Source of the DNA: a virus
Virus record (IMG/VR): IMGVR_UViG_3300009788_000023
Span: 1-54,429 of that record
Direction: 5' to 3' (one strand)
DNA length: 54,429 nucleotides
Shown here: positions 36,844 to 45,127 of the stretch, one piece after another
Position numbering within the stretch: position 1 is the first letter of the stretch
How the letters are laid out: every line of letters begins with the position of its first letter
The notes under the pieces: generated by a model
Database searches by the model: none
Seen by the model: only the letters and a program-made list of their open reading frames with translations
What the model was told of the DNA's origin: nothing
Program-made: the position numbers and the translations under genes

Positions 36844-37547
36844 TAGAAGTTGGCCCTCAGTTGCGGTGAACGGAAATTCGCCGGGCGATTCTCTCGCATC
36901 TGGATATGCTGTGGGCCGCTGTGGCCCCGCATCTTCTCTCGTATATCTTTTTTCCTGTCTTGGTACCTTGCTTCATCTGCACGGCCATCAAGGCCAAGGG
37001 CATCCAAGGCAATTGAAGTAGCCTTCGAACGCAAAGCGGGATGATACCAGCCGGGGAAAGTCGATACGGAATCTTCGTCTGGAATGGATTCGATGTCCAA
37101 GTCAATTGTGTAAACCTGGCCGGGCGTATTGCGCAATCGCATTCTAAGTATCCCTGAACCATCGGTATCCATTGCGTATTTGGTCGGGAATGAAGATGCG
37201 GAGTTTTCTCGGGGATCCCATCTGTAGAAACTTCCCAAGTCGCCGAAGAAGGGCGTCAAAATTACTCCTTCCGAAATAATCCTAACAGTGCCGTCAACCA
37301 CCTGAATAGCAGTAGAAGGCAAATCAACATAATTCTGGCTTGCTACAGTCGTAAGAGTCGTGTGGGACGTTATGACCTTCGGAGCGTCAAGGCTGCGGTC
37401 GATAGAGAAATCGATAAGAGCTTCGTTGATGGCGCCGTAGATGGATTTTCTGTCGTTCGCTGTAATTTGAGCCCGTCCAGACAAGCGCACAACCTTCGCT
37501 TCGATTGTCCTCTGGATTACATTAAAACTTAGTGACCATGCAGCCAT
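36843..37547 (-). CDS. P22 gp4-like head-completion/adaptor protein
   Basis: 234 aa. Layout: an N-terminal helical DRKSIYGAINEALIDFSIDR segment, a beta core (VVDGTVRIISEGVILTPFFGDLGSFYRWDP...), and a C-terminal ALRSKATSIALDALG helix plus Arg/Asn tail, as in podovirus head-completion proteins that bind the portal (gp4 class). Order relative to portal, coat and gp10-like genes supports the call. Confidence 0.65.
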   Translation of the reverse strand: MAAWSLSFNVIQRTIEAKVVRLSGRAQITANDRKSIYGAINEALIDFSIDRSLDAPKVITSHTTLTTVASQNYVDLPSTAIQVVDGTVRIISEGVILTPFFGDLGSFYRWDPRENSASSFPTKYAMDTDGSGILRMRLRNTPGQVYTIDLDIESIPDEDSVSTFPGWYHPALRSKATSIALDALGLDGRADEARYQDRKKDIREKMRGHSGPQHIQMRENRPANFRSPQLRANF

Positions 37548-37549
37548 GA

Positions 37550-37744
37550 TTAACCTGCCTTATTGTATTGAGTAAGGTTTCTTTTTGCAGCCTGAAGTTT
37601 GTTTTGTTTTTCGACTTGCTTCTGTTGTTTTTGTTTAAGCTTATCTTGAGCCTTAATACCCTTTGTTATCTGGGCATCAGTAGCATTTATCTTTATTTGG
37701 TTCTTCGCAATTTCTGCGTTGATTTCTGTTAAATTGAGTGCCAT
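37550..37744 (-). CDS. Short coiled-coil protein
   Basis: 64 aa, almost purely Lys/Gln/Ala/Asn heptads (residues 5-55), so probably a long coiled coil, with an ordinary ATG start. Located in the head-tail region beside a tRNA. It might be a structural spacer or assembly factor. Unknown function. Confidence 0.55.
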   Translation of the reverse strand: MALNLTEINAEIAKNQIKINATDAQITKGIKAQDKLKQKQQKQVEKQNKLQAAKRNLTQYNKAG

Positions 37745-37785
37745 GATTTGTCCCTCAAATTACGTTTATATTTAATCCTCCTGAA

Positions 37786-37858
37786 TAGCAGCGTCGGGAT
37801 TCGAACCCGAGACCTTGTGGATATGAGCCACATGAGATAACCGCTTCTCTACGCTGCG
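37786..37858 (-). tRNA. tRNA-Met (CAT), initiator-like
   Basis: Minus strand: acceptor CGCAGCG/CGCTGCT with C1 opposite U72 (mispaired), A73 discriminator, D stem GAGA/TCTC giving A11:U24, anticodon stem TGTGG/CCACA with loop CTCATAT, variable AGGTC, and T arm TCGGG-TTCGAAT-CCCGA. A mismatched 1:72 pair and A11:U24 are bacterial initiator tRNA hallmarks. The conserved three-G:C anticodon stem is only partly kept (29:41 is U:A). CCA not encoded. Confidence 0.82.
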
Positions 37859-37863
37859 ATGTA

Positions 37864-38301
37864 CTAAAAATCATTATCAACTATAGCATCGTTCGTTACC
37901 CTTTTGCGGGCCGAATGATGTAGTGCTTCGCCAAATTCCTCGGAGCATTCCCGAATCAAATCCTTCTGCCGTTTTTCCTCGGTTCCCTTTTCGTCTTGGC
38001 GCATCCGTACAACATCACGCATACTCAAGCTGCTGTTATGCTTGACGTTCCAGAATGCCATGGCAAACGATTCGTTCATCGCAAACGACCGGATACATTG
38101 CACTTGGCCGTGGTGGTCGTAGAAGATAAGGAAGTTGTTAGATTCAGGATTGAAGCGAAGATGTAGTTCCGGGTCAAACTCTTTGAGCGTTTTATCCCAC
38201 TCCTTCGGCGTCCCGGACGGTTGCGGTAGGTTATGGAAAAACGAGCGCATCCGCAAATCTGCGCTCGACTTTTCGCTGAATTCAATTTCGCTTGCTATCA
38301 T
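37864..38301 (-). CDS. Hypothetical helical protein
   Basis: 145 aa from the ATG at 38301. Charged helices and a central FLIFYDHHGQVQCIRSF strand-like stretch. Could be a small chaperone or head accessory; no family recognised. The upstream frame to 38382 overlaps the previous gene and was not used. Confidence 0.5.
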   Translation of the reverse strand: MIASEIEFSEKSSADLRMRSFFHNLPQPSGTPKEWDKTLKEFDPELHLRFNPESNNFLIFYDHHGQVQCIRSFAMNESFAMAFWNVKHNSSLSMRDVVRMRQDEKGTEEKRQKDLIRECSEEFGEALHHSARKRVTNDAIVDNDF

Positions 38302-38309
38302 AGGATGAA

Positions 38310-38807
38310 TTACCCTTTTTTGCCGAGGATGTCCCTTGTGACTGCGACTGCACCCTTTTTGACATTGATGGCCGTCCTGCATGTTTGCAGTTGGGCTAAC
38401 AATCGCTGTTCGCTTTCCATAAGTTTGTTCAAGTCGCCTTCGTGCAGTTTGAGTTTTGCTCGAATATCTTCTCGGCTGATAGGTTCTGTGCTGACAGGCT
38501 TCGCAGGTTGTGGCTCCGGCTTCGGTTCGCTCTTGGGCGTTACGATTGGTTCGTTCTGGACGCCCTCGAATTTCTTGATAACGGGTCGGTTGCCCTTCAA
38601 TGGGTCGTTGGGGTCAACCGCTGTGACCGCACACGCATCGGGTACCGCAGGGTCAATTTTCGGCACATCTAAAGCAATCAACTTGCCGTCCTTGCCTGCA
38701 CAATCGTCGCAACAATTGAGTTCCTTGCCCGGAACCTTGCCGAGATTAGGTTTGTATTTTTTCAGTTCTTTTGTTTCTCCGCAGCGTTCACATCTCTCTT
38801 CTGGCAT
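38310..38807 (-). CDS. Zinc-ribbon protein with Pro-rich linker and coiled coil
   Basis: 165 aa. CERCGE...CCDDC (residues ~6-36) forms a zinc ribbon; a KSEPKPEPQPAKP linker follows; the C-terminal ~60 residues are a coiled coil (SREDIRAKLKLHEGDLNKLMESEQRLLAQL). Modular, scaffold-like build. Unknown role in the structural operon. Confidence 0.6.
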   Translation of the reverse strand: MPEERCERCGETKELKKYKPNLGKVPGKELNCCDDCAGKDGKLIALDVPKIDPAVPDACAVTAVDPNDPLKGNRPVIKKFEGVQNEPIVTPKSEPKPEPQPAKPVSTEPISREDIRAKLKLHEGDLNKLMESEQRLLAQLQTCRTAINVKKGAVAVTRDILGKKG

Positions 38808-38821
38808 AACATTACTCCTTT

Positions 38822-39016
38822 TTAGTTTTCGATTTCTTTGAGCATATTTTGCAAGGCTTCCTGGGCGCCATTAAATCTGAGCTCATTAGCCTTGCATTCG
38901 TTCAGTATGGTCTGTGCCTGAGCGCCCTTTTCTCGGTTCGCAAGTAGTTCCTTTTGAAGTGCGGCCATGCGATTTTTGATTGTCTGGGCTATTGTGGATT
39001 CTTCTGGTTCTGGCAT
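38822..39016 (-). CDS. Short coiled-coil protein
   Basis: 64 aa from the ATG at 39016, preceded by AAGGAAGGGACAGCA. Helical throughout (TIAQTIKNRMAALQKELLANREKGAQAQTILNE). Overlaps the end of the glycosyltransferase-like gene. The longer frame to 39118 is antisense-like and is rejected. Confidence 0.55.
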   Translation of the reverse strand: MPEPEESTIAQTIKNRMAALQKELLANREKGAQAQTILNECKANELRFNGAQEALQNMLKEIEN

Positions 39017-40263
39017 TGCTGTCCCTTCCTTGGTCGAATTACCATCGCGCCGCACCAAGGGCATTTGCCGACTCTTTGAGCGGGATGGAAGTAATGTACG
39101 TTCTTGCAAGCAGGGCATTGTCCGATGTCTGTATTATTGCTTGCTACCTGTGGGTATTTTGATGTCCCTGCAATCTCATAATTTGTATCCGAATCCGGCC
39201 ATCTGCTCGGGAACGTTAGTCGCATTGGCTCTAATTCGGATATTGCTTTGGCGGCACGTTCGCAGGCGTTGCCGTCTATGGGGCCGAAGAAGTCTTTTGA
39301 TAATTGGTCAATAACATCTTGATTGGCGTTTGACTTGCCCAACGTGGCGTCATTGACTTCTCTAAGGCTTTTAATCCCTGTCGAAACGCTTGCCAACAAA
39401 TAACCCTTATTCCCGCAGTTGCCGAACCGCAAAGCGGGTATCCCCATCAAGTGAGCCTCAATTGCCATCGTAGAAGCAGGATGAACCAAAAGGTCGGTAT
39501 GCTCTAAAGTCTCTCTCGCAGAAGGTAGCTGGATAACCTTGATGTCCGTGTCTTTGAAATAGTGTTCGTACTCGGCTGCGGCTTCAACCGGATGCGTTTT
39601 TAAGGTTATGTCCCATTCATCTTTCAAGTCGTCGTAACAATCGAGGATTTCGTCGATCCACAGCATCCGGCCTTCTCGGCCTTTGTCGAAGTAGTATTTA
39701 TGCAAGGGACTTCCAAAGGGGGCTTCAGGCACCGAGAATGCCGAAGTCCTGTCAGCGTAGTCCCAAGAGGCGGCTAACACAAGATGTTTCTTGCCGGGAT
39801 TATTCGCCTCCCGTTTCTTTATTGGAAAATATGGGTCGAAGGCTATGCCGCCGATTACTTTAACATTCTTGTTCAGCACTTCGCTTCTGCCCATTAGAAT
39901 TTCTTTGAACGGCTCGGACCAAACCAATTCTAAATCAACGAAATAATCCCATGAGCTTATGTATAAGCGTCTTTTGTCCTCGCTGGCTTCATCGTAGTCA
40001 TGCTTAGTCAATCCAGGCTCACAGCGACGTACAGCGACCTTGATGCCCATTCTACGGCAGGCTATACAGAAGTCTCTGCAATATTCGCTTCCAGCCTCCG
40101 GCACAACGACAACGTGGGGTTTGTATTTGAGAACTTCTCTGCGGCCATGCGGTATGAACTGAATAGCCTCGGCGGTATGACCGAGTTTCTTTAGATGGTT
40201 GGCGATGCTCTGGTCAATCCATCCGTCACGTGATATTGTCTGAGTCAGTATTAGGACTCTCAT
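38989..40263 (-). CDS. GT-B-type glycosyltransferase-like protein with C-terminal zinc ribbon
   Basis: 424 aa. A Rossmann-type N-terminal half (MRVLILTQTISRDGWIDQSI...) and a C-terminal HPASTMAIEAHLMGIPALRFGN motif fit the sugar-donor half of GT-B enzymes (CDP-glycerol/UDP-sugar transferase or epimerase style). The final ~40 residues carry CPACKN and CPWCG, a zinc ribbon. In phages, glycosyltransferases modify DNA bases, virion glycans or host receptors; the neighbouring methyltransferase suggests a joint modification pathway. Substrate unknown. Confidence 0.65.
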   Translation of the reverse strand: MRVLILTQTISRDGWIDQSIANHLKKLGHTAEAIQFIPHGRREVLKYKPHVVVVPEAGSEYCRDFCIACRRMGIKVAVRRCEPGLTKHDYDEASEDKRRLYISSWDYFVDLELVWSEPFKEILMGRSEVLNKNVKVIGGIAFDPYFPIKKREANNPGKKHLVLAASWDYADRTSAFSVPEAPFGSPLHKYYFDKGREGRMLWIDEILDCYDDLKDEWDITLKTHPVEAAAEYEHYFKDTDIKVIQLPSARETLEHTDLLVHPASTMAIEAHLMGIPALRFGNCGNKGYLLASVSTGIKSLREVNDATLGKSNANQDVIDQLSKDFFGPIDGNACERAAKAISELEPMRLTFPSRWPDSDTNYEIAGTSKYPQVASNNTDIGQCPACKNVHYFHPAQRVGKCPWCGAMVIRPRKGQQCQNQKNPQ

Positions 40264-40271
40264 TTAATTCC

Positions 40272-40562
40272 TTATAACAATAATAACTCACCAACAATAA
40301 CATTGTTTGCACCAATGAAAAGGTGCTCAGGGTTTTCTCGGTGATATTCTTTCTCGCAAGGACTGCAAGTAAGCACAAGATTAGACTGTTTATTAGAACC
40401 GCCAGCCCAACGAGATATTATGTGATGCGCCTGAGCTTTTCTACTACTCGGCCAATCAGGTTTTTCGCCTCTTAAGTGCAGTGGACAACCACATCTTTCG
40501 CATTGAGCGCCACGCCTTTTCATCAAAGCAAGCTTTTTTCTTTTTGTGACACTCTTACTCAT
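40272..40562 (-). CDS. Small HNH endonuclease
   Basis: 96 aa. CERCGCPL (residues ~20-27), AHHIISRWAGGSNKQSNLVLTC (~45-66) and a final HRENPEH give the Cys-His-Asn-His core. Probably a free-standing nicking HNH nuclease inserted next to the glycan genes. It overlaps the upstream gene by 4 nt (ATGA), so it is translated from the same message. Confidence 0.8.
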   Translation of the reverse strand: MSKSVTKRKKLALMKRRGAQCERCGCPLHLRGEKPDWPSSRKAQAHHIISRWAGGSNKQSNLVLTCSPCEKEYHRENPEHLFIGANNVIVGELLLL

Positions 40563-40768
40563 TTCACCTTAAACCCTATTGGTTTTAATTCAGTCGTTTC
40601 TAATTCACATTCAGCTACATTTTCAGTATGATGTTTACCATCATTATCTATATAACTAAACTCATATTCATTTAGCCCGTTTCTTATATGTATTGCGGTT
40701 ATTTTGCCTATAAGACCGTAACAACTCACTGTTTGCCCATATTCGTATTTAGTTTCTATCGTTGGCAC
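40559..40768 (-). CDS. Small hypothetical protein (SH3/KOW-like)
   Basis: 69 aa. Beta-rich: TKYEYGQTVSCYGLIGKITAIHIRNGLNEYEFSYID resembles a small SH3/KOW-type barrel. The ATG directly follows the methyltransferase stop. The role is unknown; possibly a partner of the modification enzymes. Confidence 0.55.
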   Translation of the reverse strand: MPTIETKYEYGQTVSCYGLIGKITAIHIRNGLNEYEFSYIDNDGKHHTENVAECELETTELKPIGFKVK

Positions 40769-41674
40769 TCATTTTCCCTTCCTATACAAAAGCGTCATTA
40801 AAGTACCGTAAAACGGGGGGCAAATTATACTCAAGTTTTTGGTTAAATCTCGGTTTTCAATTGCATAGGCCATCGTACAAATATCCGGTTTAACATCAGC
40901 ATAAGGCGTTTCCTCGTAGAAGAACTTCTCTCCGAGTTTCTTAAAGCCGTTCTTTCGGAAATACTCGTCGAACAGCTTTGGCTTGAAGTGCATCAGGTGA
41001 CTCTTAGGCTTGTGCTGATTCCAGTGGATTCCGAAAACCTTAGCGGCAATGCAGTCCGAGTTCGGCGTGCTGGTAATGAAAATCATGCCGTTGTCTTTGA
41101 GTAACGATATCGCTTTGTCAAGCGTTTCCCTCGGCTGTGCCATGTGTTCGATTGAGCCGCGGAAGATTATTAGGTCAAAGCGGTGTTCGGTCTGGACACA
41201 AGTTAAATCCATCGACCAAACGTGATGGAAATTTCTCTCTGCCTTTTCGCGTGCTTTCTTGCCGACTTCTACGCCGTAGAGAGTTGTTCCAAGAAAATAC
41301 GTACACAGCCACGCAAAGCTCCCGTCGCCACAACCGACATCAAGGATTGTCAAGTGACGTAGTTTTCCTGTCTGAGAAAGATATGGCCTTATCCAAGAAT
41401 ATTCCAACTGGTACATCTTCTTACGACGTACTTCATCAACCTCATGCTGTTCCTGATAGTCGTCGTAATACTTGCGGAGATATTCAAGCGTGTACCGCGT
41501 CCGAAGATAAATCAACCCACATTCACAAAGAACCTGCTCGCAATTATCCTTACACTCGCTTCCGCCCCAGTCGTTGCTGTAATTCTCCGAACCGCACCAG
41601 GGGCAATCAGAAACGGTTTCTCTTTCGCTTTCGGTGCCAAGGTGGATAATGTTCGTCTTGCCGGGCTCTACCAT
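40769..41674 (-). CDS. SAM-dependent methyltransferase with N-terminal zinc ribbon
   Basis: 301 aa from the ATG at 41674, with AGGAGG optimally placed. A Cys-x2-Cys...Cys cluster (CPWCGS and C...C...CECG, residues ~18-44) precedes a class I methyltransferase fold: LTILDVGCGDGSFAWL (~103-118) and DLIIFRGSIEHM (~155-168). It resembles the methyltransferases found in glycan-modification clusters. Together with the GT-like gene at 38989 it may form a surface- or sugar-modifying pair. The longer upstream frame is antisense-like and rejected. Confidence 0.8.
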   Translation of the reverse strand: MVEPGKTNIIHLGTESERETVSDCPWCGSENYSNDWGGSECKDNCEQVLCECGLIYLRTRYTLEYLRKYYDDYQEQHEVDEVRRKKMYQLEYSWIRPYLSQTGKLRHLTILDVGCGDGSFAWLCTYFLGTTLYGVEVGKKAREKAERNFHHVWSMDLTCVQTEHRFDLIIFRGSIEHMAQPRETLDKAISLLKDNGMIFITSTPNSDCIAAKVFGIHWNQHKPKSHLMHFKPKLFDEYFRKNGFKKLGEKFFYEETPYADVKPDICTMAYAIENRDLTKNLSIICPPFYGTLMTLLYRKGK

Positions 41675-41811
41675 CAAAAGCCTCCTATGCACTCAATGTC
41701 TCTTTGGTGACGTTTGGAGCATTTCTTTCGGCCACAAAGACGGGGTTCGTTGTTCTGTGGCTTGGAAGGCTTTTTACAAATCGGGCATTGATTTATGTTT
41801 CTTTCCTTCAT
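41674..41811 (-). CDS. Small zinc-finger protein (45 aa)
   Basis: 45 aa; ATG at 41811 with GGAAAGAAA upstream, TGA overlapping the methyltransferase ATG (TGATG). C-P-I-C (9-12) and a basic C-G-R-K-K-C make a compact Cys4/Cys2-type zinc site. Coupling implies joint regulation with the methyltransferase. Confidence 0.6.
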   Translation of the reverse strand: MKERNINQCPICKKPSKPQNNEPRLCGRKKCSKRHQRDIECIGGF

Positions 41812-41827
41812 TTTCTTTCCTTTAGTA

Positions 41828-41947
41828 TTATTTCATCAGAAAATGAATAATGGCATCAATTAAATCAGGTTCTCCACAGAAACAAACCAAAAGTAAAACG
41901 ATACCTAAAAAGACTTGTTCGGGGTATTCTATCTTTACTTTGTCCAT
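41828..41947 (-). CDS. Short membrane peptide (39 aa)
   Basis: 39 aa: an 8-residue charged start, a hydrophobic segment (residues ~13-24, FLGIVLLLVCFC) and a C-terminal DAIIHFLMK. Good Shine-Dalgarno (TTGAAGGAAAG) precedes the ATG. It is the first gene after the promoter at 42025-42052 and its hairpin leader. Role unknown. Confidence 0.5.
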   Translation of the reverse strand: MDKVKIEYPEQVFLGIVLLLVCFCGEPDLIDAIIHFLMK

Positions 41948-41966
41948 TTTCTTTCCTTCAAAAACT

Positions 41967-42001
41967 GGGTAGCTGGCCGGGGGTCAAGCAACCAGCTACC
42001 C
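41967..42001 (-). terminator. Hairpin plus T-run in leader of 41.9-kb genes
   Basis: GGGTAGCTGG (41967-41976) and CCAGCTACCC (41992-42001) form a perfect 10-bp stem; on the minus strand it is followed by AGTTTTTG. It could terminate the 968-aa gene transcript and/or act as an attenuator just before the ribosome-binding site of 41828-41947, because a promoter lies upstream of it. Confidence 0.7.
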
Positions 42002-42024
42002 TTATTCCATCAAATCCATTTCCC

Positions 42025-42052
42025 TCTATAACAAATAAATTCCATTTGTCAA
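42025..42052 (-). promoter_or_regulatory. Sigma70-like promoter
   Basis: Minus-strand TTGACA (42047-42052), 16-nt spacer, TATAGA (42025-42030). Transcription would begin near 42018 and run through the hairpin at 41967-42001 into the cargo genes (methyltransferase, HNH, glycosyltransferase-like). Confidence 0.6.
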
Positions 42053-42065
42053 GAGAAAAATAATT

Positions 42066-44972
42066 TTAAGTCAAAGCTATGGTGCCGAGCCATGCTGTAG
42101 TAGCTGCGTCAAAGACGTAAAGCTTCTTGTTGGTACTGTCGTAAACGAGTGAAGCGCTTGTCGCACTTGTACTCGAAGGCGTACCTGCCTTGATGGGAAT
42201 AGAAAGACCAGACTCAAGAGCCGTCAAGGTGTAAACAGTTTGCGCTGCGGAACTTGAAGTCATAACCCCAGTACCCGCGTCCCATGTCAGGGTTGCTCCT
42301 GTAGCCGAGCCTTGGAATATGACATCAATGCCGGTCGCTACAGATGTACCAAACGTCCATGAGCTTGCCCCTGCGTCGAATGTGACGCTTGCGCCTGTAA
42401 CCACTGAGTCGAATACAACATCAATGCCGTTGCCTGCGGTCGCACCAAACGTCCATGTTTCCGCACCTGCGTCAAACTTGACCATAGTGCTTACATTGAC
42501 TGACTGGAATACCACATCAAGTCCTGCACCGACAGAAGTTCCGAACGTCCAAGATGGGTTTGCTCCTGCAAGGAACGTGGAATTAACGCCGGTAATGGAT
42601 GTGTTGAAAACGATATCCATTCCATTAGTTCCGGTAGTTCCGAGAACAAGGCGTGCTGCGGAATTATCAGTCGCACTCAATGTCAAGAAGTCGCCCGAAT
42701 CGACAACGGTAGTATAGGCCACAGTGTTGTTGTCGAAGCCAAAGACGGTGCTACAGTCGGTGAATGTCAGGGTCTTGTTAGCTGCATCAAAAGTGATATC
42801 GTCGCTTGCTGTTCCCGATTGGAATATAACATCCAATCCATTCGTACCTGTGATGCCGAAAGTAAGCGACGTGGACGAATTGTCGGCATCGGCAATGATC
42901 ATTGTACTTCCGGCAAGTATCGTCTGAGTGATGGTCGTTCCTGACGCGCTGATATCCAAATCTTTTCCATCGCCGAAAGTGACCTTATCACCGTCGCCCA
43001 TGTTAATATCAGCAAGGTCGAAGATTAAGGCATCCGAAGCCTGGGTCCATTCCATAAAGGCTGAAGATGTTTCTCCGAAGCACTTGAAGTCCAGGCCCTT
43101 GCCGTTGACACCGACTTCGACACCCTTGCCGGCAGATGCTATTTCTCTGATGTATAGGTTTGCACCAGTTGAGGACATACTGAAGTCACCCGCACCGGAC
43201 GCACCGTCACCAAACAGAAGCGTGGTGCTGTCCATCATGGTCAGTGAGATATCTTCAAATTCCATCCGGTCAGCACTCATATCGAATGTGATGTTGTCGC
43301 CGGAAGTTCCGCCGTAGAATACAACGTCCACACCGAGATCGTTTCCGCCGAAGTACCATGTGCCGTTATTGGAATCTGCTGAGGCGTCGAACCATACATC
43401 GGCACCTGCAACGGTGGCGTTGTCGATTCTGAAGTCACAGAGAACCGAACCATCGCCGATGTTAATTGCGTCGTTGGCGTTAGTTGATGCAAGAATAAGA
43501 GCTCCGGTAGATCCGGCAGTCGAGATTGTATAATCTGGGCCGTCACCGAACGAAAGTTCCTCGCCGTCACCAAGGGCAATTGAACCTGGGGCTAAAGCAC
43601 CGGACATCGTTAACGTTCCACCAACGGTCAAATTGTTATCAACGATTATCTCAGAGCCTTCGAAAGTGGTATTGCCGATAATCTCAAGGACGCTGTTGGT
43701 GTTGTCCCATCGCAGAGTACCATCGGTGGTACTGCCTGCCGAGGCTGAATCTCCAAGCAAAAGATAATCGTCGTCGCCGAGTCGGAGGTCGCAAATATCA
43801 AAGGCCATTACGTTGCCGTCGTAGTCTATGGCAATTGTACCAGATGTCTCGAAGTTGTAAGTTATATCGAAGCCGGTACTCGTATCGCCTATTTTCCAAG
43901 GCGTATCTGTGGCAAGCGCTGCCATATTGAAGTTCGTGCCGTCGAATTCAAACTGAACGTCACCAACGCCAGTAGTCCCGAAGTTGGCTCCCGTTCCGAA
44001 TGTTACCTGAACGAAATCATCGAACTGCAACATCGGGTCGCTGGAAGATGCGGCAGACTGGAAATTCAATCTGTCGTTATCCGACTTCCATTCGATGTAG
44101 CTTGTGTCTGTGTCGCCAAAGACTTTCAAACTCATTGCGGCACCAGATGTGCCGATTACCATGTCGGCGTTATTGGCCGCGGGTACTATATTAAATTCTC
44201 CGTCCCAACCTATAAGGACATCGCTGCTATCACCACAGACAAACAGATCATTGTCGCCGACTCTTATATCAGCATTGTCGGTGATAAGAACATCTGCACT
44301 CGCGTCCCAGTGAAGGAAGTTGGCAGTCGATGTGCCTATAATTAGAACATCAATGGCATTTGAACTGCCTATCTGAAGTTGGTCTGCGCCGCCGACTGCG
44401 GCAAGGAGTAAGCCTGCCCCTGCCGTCCCGGGCGTTGAGCCGTCCGTAAAGGCAAGGGTCATGTCGCCGCCGGATGCCGTTCCGAACTCAATTTTCTTGG
44501 CGTCCTTTAGCCACAAGCTATTGAGGATAGCCGCACCTGCTTTACTGAGCGACCATGTGGAACTTGTACCGTCGATATCCATACCTGTCCCGCCTTGGGT
44601 CAGGTTGATAAGGTGTGTCGCCCCGCCTGCCTGACTGATATCGAGAACGTCGGCCGTTCCAGTACCATTTGAATCGAGAATGAGAAGGTTCGAGGCGGGG
44701 GATGTTGACTCTATCTCAATCGCAACGGCGTTAGTTATCTTGGCGCCTATCTGGGCGGCGTCGTCGAGAGAACCGGCACTCATACTGTTAAGGCCGGCAG
44801 GCGACCAACTTGAGCCGTCGTTGGTCCGAAGTTGGTTTAAGGTTGTGTCGTAATATGTATCGCCCTCAGAAGCAGTAGTCTTTTCAGACTTTTTGAGAAA
44901 TTCTGCTATCGTTGCGGCGACTGTAATAATCCGCGCATCCGAGCGAATATTTGCTGGTTTGATACCTGACAT
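42066..44972 (-). CDS. Giant repeat-rich virion surface/fibre protein
   Basis: 968 aa, Gly/Asp/Thr/Ser-rich and almost lacking Lys/Arg. Short motifs repeat throughout: W-x-F-G-x-S/T, GIDVVF/GMDIVF, D-A-G/S, LGDGD/LRLGDDD. This looks like a beta-helix or stacked-sandwich fibre. The N-terminal YYDTTLNQLRTNDGSSW resembles phage structural-fibre openings. The gene lies directly downstream of the coat gene, an unusual place for a fibre, so a capsid-surface decoration is possible. Confidence 0.65.
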   Translation of the reverse strand: MSGIKPANIRSDARIITVAATIAEFLKKSEKTTASEGDTYYDTTLNQLRTNDGSSWSPAGLNSMSAGSLDDAAQIGAKITNAVAIEIESTSPASNLLILDSNGTGTADVLDISQAGGATHLINLTQGGTGMDIDGTSSTWSLSKAGAAILNSLWLKDAKKIEFGTASGGDMTLAFTDGSTPGTAGAGLLLAAVGGADQLQIGSSNAIDVLIIGTSTANFLHWDASADVLITDNADIRVGDNDLFVCGDSSDVLIGWDGEFNIVPAANNADMVIGTSGAAMSLKVFGDTDTSYIEWKSDNDRLNFQSAASSSDPMLQFDDFVQVTFGTGANFGTTGVGDVQFEFDGTNFNMAALATDTPWKIGDTSTGFDITYNFETSGTIAIDYDGNVMAFDICDLRLGDDDYLLLGDSASAGSTTDGTLRWDNTNSVLEIIGNTTFEGSEIIVDNNLTVGGTLTMSGALAPGSIALGDGEELSFGDGPDYTISTAGSTGALILASTNANDAINIGDGSVLCDFRIDNATVAGADVWFDASADSNNGTWYFGGNDLGVDVVFYGGTSGDNITFDMSADRMEFEDISLTMMDSTTLLFGDGASGAGDFSMSSTGANLYIREIASAGKGVEVGVNGKGLDFKCFGETSSAFMEWTQASDALIFDLADINMGDGDKVTFGDGKDLDISASGTTITQTILAGSTMIIADADNSSTSLTFGITGTNGLDVIFQSGTASDDITFDAANKTLTFTDCSTVFGFDNNTVAYTTVVDSGDFLTLSATDNSAARLVLGTTGTNGMDIVFNTSITGVNSTFLAGANPSWTFGTSVGAGLDVVFQSVNVSTMVKFDAGAETWTFGATAGNGIDVVFDSVVTGASVTFDAGASSWTFGTSVATGIDVIFQGSATGATLTWDAGTGVMTSSSAAQTVYTLTALESGLSIPIKAGTPSSTSATSASLVYDSTNKKLYVFDAATTAWLGTIALT

Positions 44973-45071
44973 AATAAATTACCTCTTTTCGTGGGTGTGT
45001 ATTCTGAGGAAATCCAAGTTATGCGGCAACACCCCTGACAATGCCGCAACGTAAGGAAATGGCAGAAACGA

Positions 45072-45091
45072 GCGGGGAACCACGTCCCCGC
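45072..45091 (-). terminator. GC hairpin after capsid gene
   Basis: GCGGGGA (45072-45078) and TCCCCGC (45085-45091) pair perfectly over a 6-nt loop, following the capsid stop (45128). The U-run is weak (CTCGTTTC). It could reduce read-through from the abundant capsid transcript into the 968-aa gene. Confidence 0.5.
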
Positions 45092-45127
45092 CCGACCGCC
45101 AAAAGGAAAGAAAATTTAGAAGTCTGA

